Below, piece after piece: positions 60,515 through 64,000 of a stretch of 64,000 bases of DNA; position 1 is the first letter of the stretch; each line of letters opens with the position of its first letter. The DNA comes from Methylobacterium sp. 2A. Lineage in GTDB: Bacteria; Pseudomonadota; Alphaproteobacteria; Rhizobiales; Beijerinckiaceae. The stretch lies in the NCBI RefSeq assembly GCF_009806555.1, contig NZ_VUOK01000060.1, positions 62,001-126,000 on the forward strand, read 5' to 3'. The translations under genes and the position numbers were made by a program. Below the pieces are notes generated by a model. That model was not told the origin of the DNA, did not search any database, and saw only the letters and a program-made list of their open reading frames with translations.

Positions 60515-61363
60515 ATGACGCAGAACACGAACCCGGTCTGGTTCATCACCGGCTGCTCGAGCGGCTTCGGCCGGGAACTCGCCAAGCTCGTCGTCGCGCG
60601 GGGCTGGCGCGCGGTGGTGACGGCCCGCGACCGCGCCAAGGTCGCCGACCTCGCGCAGGGGGCCGAAGATCGCGTTCTCGCCCTGTCCCTCGACGTGACC
60701 GAGGCGGCCCAGATCGCGGAATCCGTGCGCGCCGCCACCGAGAAATTCGGACGGATCGATGTGCTCGTGAACAATGCGGGCTACGGCTATCAATCCTCGA
60801 TCGAGGAGGGCGAGGAGGACAAGATCCGCGCCCAGTTCGACGCCAACGTGTTCGGCCTGTTCGCCCTGACCCGGGCGGTGCTGCCGGTCATGCGGGCGCA
60901 GAAGGCCGGCCATATCCTGAACATTACCTCGGTGGCGGGCTTCGTCGGCTTCCCGGCCTCCGGCTACTACGCTGCCACCAAGCACGCCGTGGAGGGCTTT
61001 TCCGACTCCCTCGCCGCCGAGGCCGGGCCGCTCGGCATCCGGGTGACCTGCATCGAGCCGGGCCCGTTCCGCACCGACTGGGCCGGGCGCTCGCTCATCC
61101 AGACGCCGAACGCGATTGCGGACTATGCCGAGACCGCGGGCGCGCGGCTCAAGGCGACCTCGGAGAAGAGCGGCACCCAGGCCGGCGACCCGGTGCGGGC
61201 CGGCGAGGCGATGATCCGGGTGACCGAGATCGACAATCCGCCGCGCCACCTCGTGCTCGGCGCCTGGGGCTATGACGCGGTCACGGCCCGGCTGAAGCAG
61301 GCTTTGGCCGAGATCGAGGCTTGGCGGGAGACGAGCCTCGGGGCCGACTACCCGCAGGCGTGA
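60515..61363 (+). CDS. Short-chain dehydrogenase/reductase
   Basis: A 282-residue classical SDR. The cofactor motif is ITGCSSGFGRELAKL, NNAGYGY is present, and the catalytic site is SVAGFVGFPASGYYAATKHAVEGFSD with YxxxK. Family members with this CSSGFGRE opening are often uncharacterised oxidoreductases. It may share a transcript with the di-haem cytochrome. Ends 6 bases from the convergent ClpP-like gene. The substrate is unknown. Confidence 0.9.
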   Translation: MTQNTNPVWFITGCSSGFGRELAKLVVARGWRAVVTARDRAKVADLAQGAEDRVLALSLDVTEAAQIAESVRAATEKFGRIDVLVNNAGYGYQSSIEEGEEDKIRAQFDANVFGLFALTRAVLPVMRAQKAGHILNITSVAGFVGFPASGYYAATKHAVEGFSDSLAAEAGPLGIRVTCIEPGPFRTDWAGRSLIQTPNAIADYAETAGARLKATSEKSGTQAGDPVRAGEAMIRVTEIDNPPRHLVLGAWGYDAVTARLKQALAEIEAWRETSLGADYPQA

Positions 61364-61369
61364 GGTTCT

Positions 61370-61939
61370 TCAGATCACGCCTTCGATCAGCCCCCGCCGC
61401 TTGGCTTCTTCCGCTTCCAGATACCAGTTGGCGGGCGCTTTCTCGAGCACCTCGTCGAGGGTCACGTCCGATCCCTGGACGAGGTTGGAGAACCCCTCGT
61501 TCTGGATCTCGATCGAGCACAGGATCTCGTTGAGCGTCGCCTTCACGGAGGCGATGCAGGTCGTGAGCGGCCCCTGGACATGGAGCTGCTTGTCCATCTT
61601 GCGCTCGTGGATCATCAGCCGCGTGCCGCAGGTGAGATACCTGTTCGGTCGGGCGAAGAAGCTCATGAAGGTGGTGCCGGCCGAATAGATCGCCGCCTTG
61701 CCGAGGAAGACGAACCGCCGGTTCGGGTCCATGGCGCTGTTGAAGCGGATGTCCTCGCCCATCATCCGGGCGACCTCCGGATCGCCGCCCAGCGTCGTCA
61801 GCTCGATCACCACGATCTCGCGCTTGTCCGCCGCGCCGAGCTGGCGGCGGAAATCCTTGTACATGTCGTAATCGACCGGTCCCGAGAGCAGAACGGCCGG
61901 GGCCCTGAAGGCAGTGGGGCCGAGGGGAGTGGTGTCCAA
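61370..61939 (-). CDS. ClpP-like serine protease (S14-related)
   Basis: A 189-residue protein with the ClpP/crotonase protease fold. TTLGGDPEVARMMGEDIRF matches the ClpP glycine-rich segment; the nucleophile is probably S86 in AAIYSAGTTFM, and the histidine is H111 in LMIHERKM. Differences from housekeeping ClpP: the Ser motif lacks the usual ASMAA, and the N-terminal axial loop is absent, so it may not pair with ClpX or ClpA. It lies 58 bases beyond the amiE stop, on the same strand, and could be co-transcribed. Its substrate is unknown. Confidence 0.8.
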   Translation of the reverse strand: MDTTPLGPTAFRAPAVLLSGPVDYDMYKDFRRQLGAADKREIVVIELTTLGGDPEVARMMGEDIRFNSAMDPNRRFVFLGKAAIYSAGTTFMSFFARPNRYLTCGTRLMIHERKMDKQLHVQGPLTTCIASVKATLNEILCSIEIQNEGFSNLVQGSDVTLDEVLEKAPANWYLEAEEAKRRGLIEGVI

Positions 61940-61997
61940 GGAGCCTCCTCGTCATAAGATCGATCCGGAGCCGACCCCGCGGCCCCGGACCGGTGCC

Positions 61998-63053
61998 TCA
62001 GCGTACCGGGTCCGGCGCACCCGCGCCCTTGCCCACGAAGGGGATGCCCTCGATCGGGCATTCCTCCGTGCCGACGCTCTGTCGGGTAATGGCCCTTACG
62101 GCGTCCCGGGTTCCGTCGGGATCCTCGATCCAGCGCCGATAAAAGTCGTAGGGGCATTCCGACATCCCGTGCCGGTTCTCCTTCGAGTTGATCATGCCCG
62201 TGTAGCCGCGGTGCAGCAGCTTGAAGAGATGGTTCTCCGACTGGCCGTGGGCGCGGAAATCCCGGATCAGGAACTTGGAGAGGGCCGCGTACTGGATGCC
62301 CATCTCCTCCTCGCCGCACTCGCCGAGTGTCCGCCCGTCGAAGCCGATGATCGCCGAGTGGCCGAAATAGGTGTAGACGCCATCGAAGCCGGCCGCATTG
62401 GCCACAGCCACGTAGGTGTTGTTGGCAAACGCCATCGCCTTCGAGATGACGACCTGCTGCTCCTTGGCCGGGTACATGTAGCCCTGGCAGCGGATGATCA
62501 GCTCGGCGCCGCGCATGGCGCAATCGCGCCAGATCTCGGGATAATTGCCGTCGTCGCAGATGATCAGGCTGATCTTCAGCCCCTTCGGCCCGTCCGACAC
62601 GTAGGTGCGGTCGCCCGGATACCAGCCTTCGATCGGGGTCCAGGGCATGATCTTGCGGTACTTCTGGACGATCTCGCCCTGGTCGTTCATCAGGATCAGG
62701 GTGTTGTAGGGCGCCTTGTGCGGGTGCTCCTCGTGGCGCTCGCCGGTCAGCGAGAACACGCCCCAGACCTTGGCCTCCCGGCAGGCGGCGGCGAACACCT
62801 CGGTCTCCGCGCCCGGGACCGTCGAGGCGGTCTCGTACATCTCGGCGGCGTCGTACATGATGCCGTGGGTCGAGTATTCGGGGAAGATTACGAGGTCGAG
62901 GCCGGGCAGGCCGGTCTTCATCCCGACGATCATCTTGCCGATCGCCTTGGCGTTCTCCAGCACCTCCGCGCGGGTGTGCAGGCGCGGCATCTTGTAGTTC
63001 ACGACGGCGACGCCGACGCTGTCCTGGCTGGACGAGATGTCTCCGTGCATCAT
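61998..63053 (-). CDS. amiE: Aliphatic amidase
   Basis: A 351-residue nitrilase-superfamily amidase close to the Pseudomonas enzyme (HGDISSSQDSVGVAVVNYKMPRLHT at the N-terminus). The Glu-Lys-Cys triad is present: VIFPEYS (E59), VQKYRKIMPW, and LIICDDGNYPEIWRDC; other family marks are CQGYMYPAKEQQ and TYFGHSAIIGFDGRTLGECGEEE. It hydrolyses acetamide, propionamide or similar short amides to acid and ammonia. AGGAGG lies 10 bases before the paired ATGs. Downstream of fmdB and fmdA. Confidence 0.95.
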   Translation of the reverse strand: MMHGDISSSQDSVGVAVVNYKMPRLHTRAEVLENAKAIGKMIVGMKTGLPGLDLVIFPEYSTHGIMYDAAEMYETASTVPGAETEVFAAACREAKVWGVFSLTGERHEEHPHKAPYNTLILMNDQGEIVQKYRKIMPWTPIEGWYPGDRTYVSDGPKGLKISLIICDDGNYPEIWRDCAMRGAELIIRCQGYMYPAKEQQVVISKAMAFANNTYVAVANAAGFDGVYTYFGHSAIIGFDGRTLGECGEEEMGIQYAALSKFLIRDFRAHGQSENHLFKLLHRGYTGMINSKENRHGMSECPYDFYRRWIEDPDGTRDAVRAITRQSVGTEECPIEGIPFVGKGAGAPDPVR

Positions 63054-63097
63054 GGTGAGATGTCCTCCTGACCTTGATTCTTCCTGGGACGCGCGGC

Positions 63098-63415
63098 TCA
63101 GTGGCTGATCATCCAGGGCCGCGCCTTCGGGAAGCTCTTGGCGGCGGCCGGGGCGGTGGTCGCCTTCTTGGGTGAGCAGCAGCCGCAGCCCGCACCATGG
63201 CTTCCCGAGCGCCGCGGCGCGTGGCGGCTGCGCTCGTTCGTGGCGTGGGCGGCCTTGAGCCCCGCATCCATCCCGGAGATGCGCGGCGCGGTGAGGAAGG
63301 CGCGCTGGCTCGTGCCGCCGCAATCCGGGCAGGCATGCGGATCGCGGAACTCGGACATCGGCCGCATCACCGTGAAGGGACCGCAGGCCTCGCAGGCGTA
63401 GTCGTAGACGGGCAT
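63098..63415 (-). CDS. fmdB: FmdB-family zinc-ribbon protein
   Basis: A 105-residue protein. The N-terminal zinc ribbon is PVYDYACEACGPF ... DPHACPDCGGTSQRAF (two CxxC pairs), the hallmark of FmdB. A basic/Ser-rich tail with a second cysteine cluster, HGAGCGCCSPKK, follows. Family knowledge: FmdB is a putative regulator or accessory protein of formamidase operons. The ATG at 63415 starts at the zinc ribbon; the frame is open further upstream through a hairpin repeat and is not credible. Confidence 0.88.
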   Translation of the reverse strand: MPVYDYACEACGPFTVMRPMSEFRDPHACPDCGGTSQRAFLTAPRISGMDAGLKAAHATNERSRHAPRRSGSHGAGCGCCSPKKATTAPAAAKSFPKARPWMISH

Positions 63416-63455
63416 GGGGGCTTTCAGAAAGGCTGCCGGGTCAAGCGCGGGTCCC

Positions 63456-63473
63456 CTCTCCCGTGCGGGAGAG
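63456..63473. repeat. Short perfect palindrome between fmdA and fmdB
   Basis: CTCTCCCG-TG-CGGGAGAG, a perfect 8-bp inverted repeat with a 2-base centre, flanked by complementary C- and G-tracts that can extend it. It lies in the 110-base fmdA-fmdB gap. Similar palindromes are dispersed in related genomes; here it may act as an mRNA stabiliser or attenuator. Confidence 0.6.
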
Positions 63474-63526
63474 AGGGGGTCTGTCGCGTCCGGCTGGACC
63501 GCGGTGCCCACCGGACGATGGATCAT

Positions 63527-64000
63527 TTAGAGATCCGGCGAGAGCGGCATCTGGATCGAGCCGTCGAGGAACTTGGTCGGTCCGTCGGCGCCCGGGTTGA
63601 TGTCGAACTCGAAGATCTTGGTCGGTATCCAGAGGGTCGCGCAGGCGTTCGGGATGTCGACGACGCCCGAGATGTGGCCCTGGACCGGCGCCGTGCCGAG
63701 GATCGAGTAGGCCTGCGCGCCCGAATAGCCGAATTTTTTCAGGTACTCGATCGCGTTCAGGCAGGCCTGCCGGTAGGCGATGTGGACGTCGAGGTAGTGC
63801 TGGCCGCCGCTCTCGTCGACCGAGATGCCCTCGAAGATCAGGTGATCGTCGTATTTCGGCGTGATCGGCGACGGCTTGAAGATCGGGTTCTTGATCCCGT
63901 ACTTGGCCATTCCGTCCTTGATCAGATCGACCTTGAGATGCACCCATCCGGCCATCTCGATGGCGCCGCAGAAGGTGATCTCGCCGTCGCCTTGGCTGAA
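63527..64000 (-). CDS. fmdA: Acetamidase/formamidase (partial, C-terminal part)
   Basis: The last 157 codons of a gene that enters from the right edge. GDGEITFCGAIEMAGWVHLKVDLIKDGM, GGQHYLDVHIAYRQACLNAIEYLKKFGYSGAQAYSILGTAPVQGHISGVVDIPNACATLWIPTKIF and INPGADGPTKFLDGSIQMP match the C-terminal domain of formamidase/acetamidase. It hydrolyses formamide to formate and ammonia. It is the first gene, in this window, of fmdA-fmdB-amiE. The ORF visible in isolation, starting at ATG 63955, is an internal fragment. Confidence 0.9.
   Translation of the reverse strand, partial: FSQGDGEITFCGAIEMAGWVHLKVDLIKDGMAKYGIKNPIFKPSPITPKYDDHLIFEGISVDESGGQHYLDVHIAYRQACLNAIEYLKKFGYSGAQAYSILGTAPVQGHISGVVDIPNACATLWIPTKIFEFDINPGADGPTKFLDGSIQMPLSPDL

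Overview
The window is high-GC (roughly 70%) alphaproteobacterial chromosome. FlaF/FlbT, an Omp25/RopB-like porin, DUF2076, CcdA, the nadABC and lptCAB clusters, a PaoABC-type aldehyde oxidoreductase and an AmiE/FmdB/FmdA amide cluster fit a Methylobacterium or close relative. That placement is an inference from gene content and codon bias; no rRNA or species marker is present. Most of the window is ordinary core genome. I found no prophage, IS transposase, CRISPR array, tRNA or rRNA.

Layout. 1-3.9 kb: end of an exopolysaccharide cluster (GumC/Wzz-like protein, two glycosyltransferases). 3.9-9.7 kb: ccdA-selD, a phosphoesterase, small secreted proteins, a convergent flaF/flbT pair and a D-xylose dehydrogenase-like SDR. 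9.9-13.7 kb: uvrC-pgsA-moaD and cheZ. 14-20 kb: an L,D-transpeptidase, DUF2076, a porin with tandem terminator hairpins, and the lgt-midA-pgeF group. 20.1-23.1 kb: a toxin-antitoxin module with a frameshifted toxin, then a cupin/SMP-30/VOC operon. 23.1-28.8 kb: dnaB and a Tat-exported three-subunit molybdenum hydroxylase. 29-41.2 kb: a TolB-like propeller, an aldo-keto reductase, nadABC behind two matching dyads, kup, htpG and lptC-lptA-lptB. 41.2-43.2 kb: an MFS gene with two compensating frameshifts, a 240-bp element with perfect 21-bp terminal inverted repeats, and a DUF4258/DUF2283 pair. 43.2-57 kb: a DHH phosphoesterase, transporters, a small HWE-type kinase, a gene-poor AT-rich stretch before a LuxR regulator, otsB, glk, and a second toxin-antitoxin module whose toxin frame has no start codon. 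57-64 kb: a hydroxyacid dehydrogenase, a di-haem cytochrome, an SDR, a ClpP-like protease and the amide-utilisation cluster, which runs off the right edge.

How the genes work together. nadABC makes nicotinate mononucleotide from aspartate. lptCAB carries lipopolysaccharide across the periplasm. The 2Fe-2S, FAD and molybdopterin subunits form one periplasmic oxidoreductase. AmiE and FmdA release ammonia from short amides. The most notable anomalies are the two toxin-antitoxin modules with intact antitoxins and apparently disabled PIN toxins, the paired palindromes upstream of nadA, and two inverted-repeat elements at 36.6 and 42.5 kb. None of these amounts to a clearly new system; they are the observations most worth checking.
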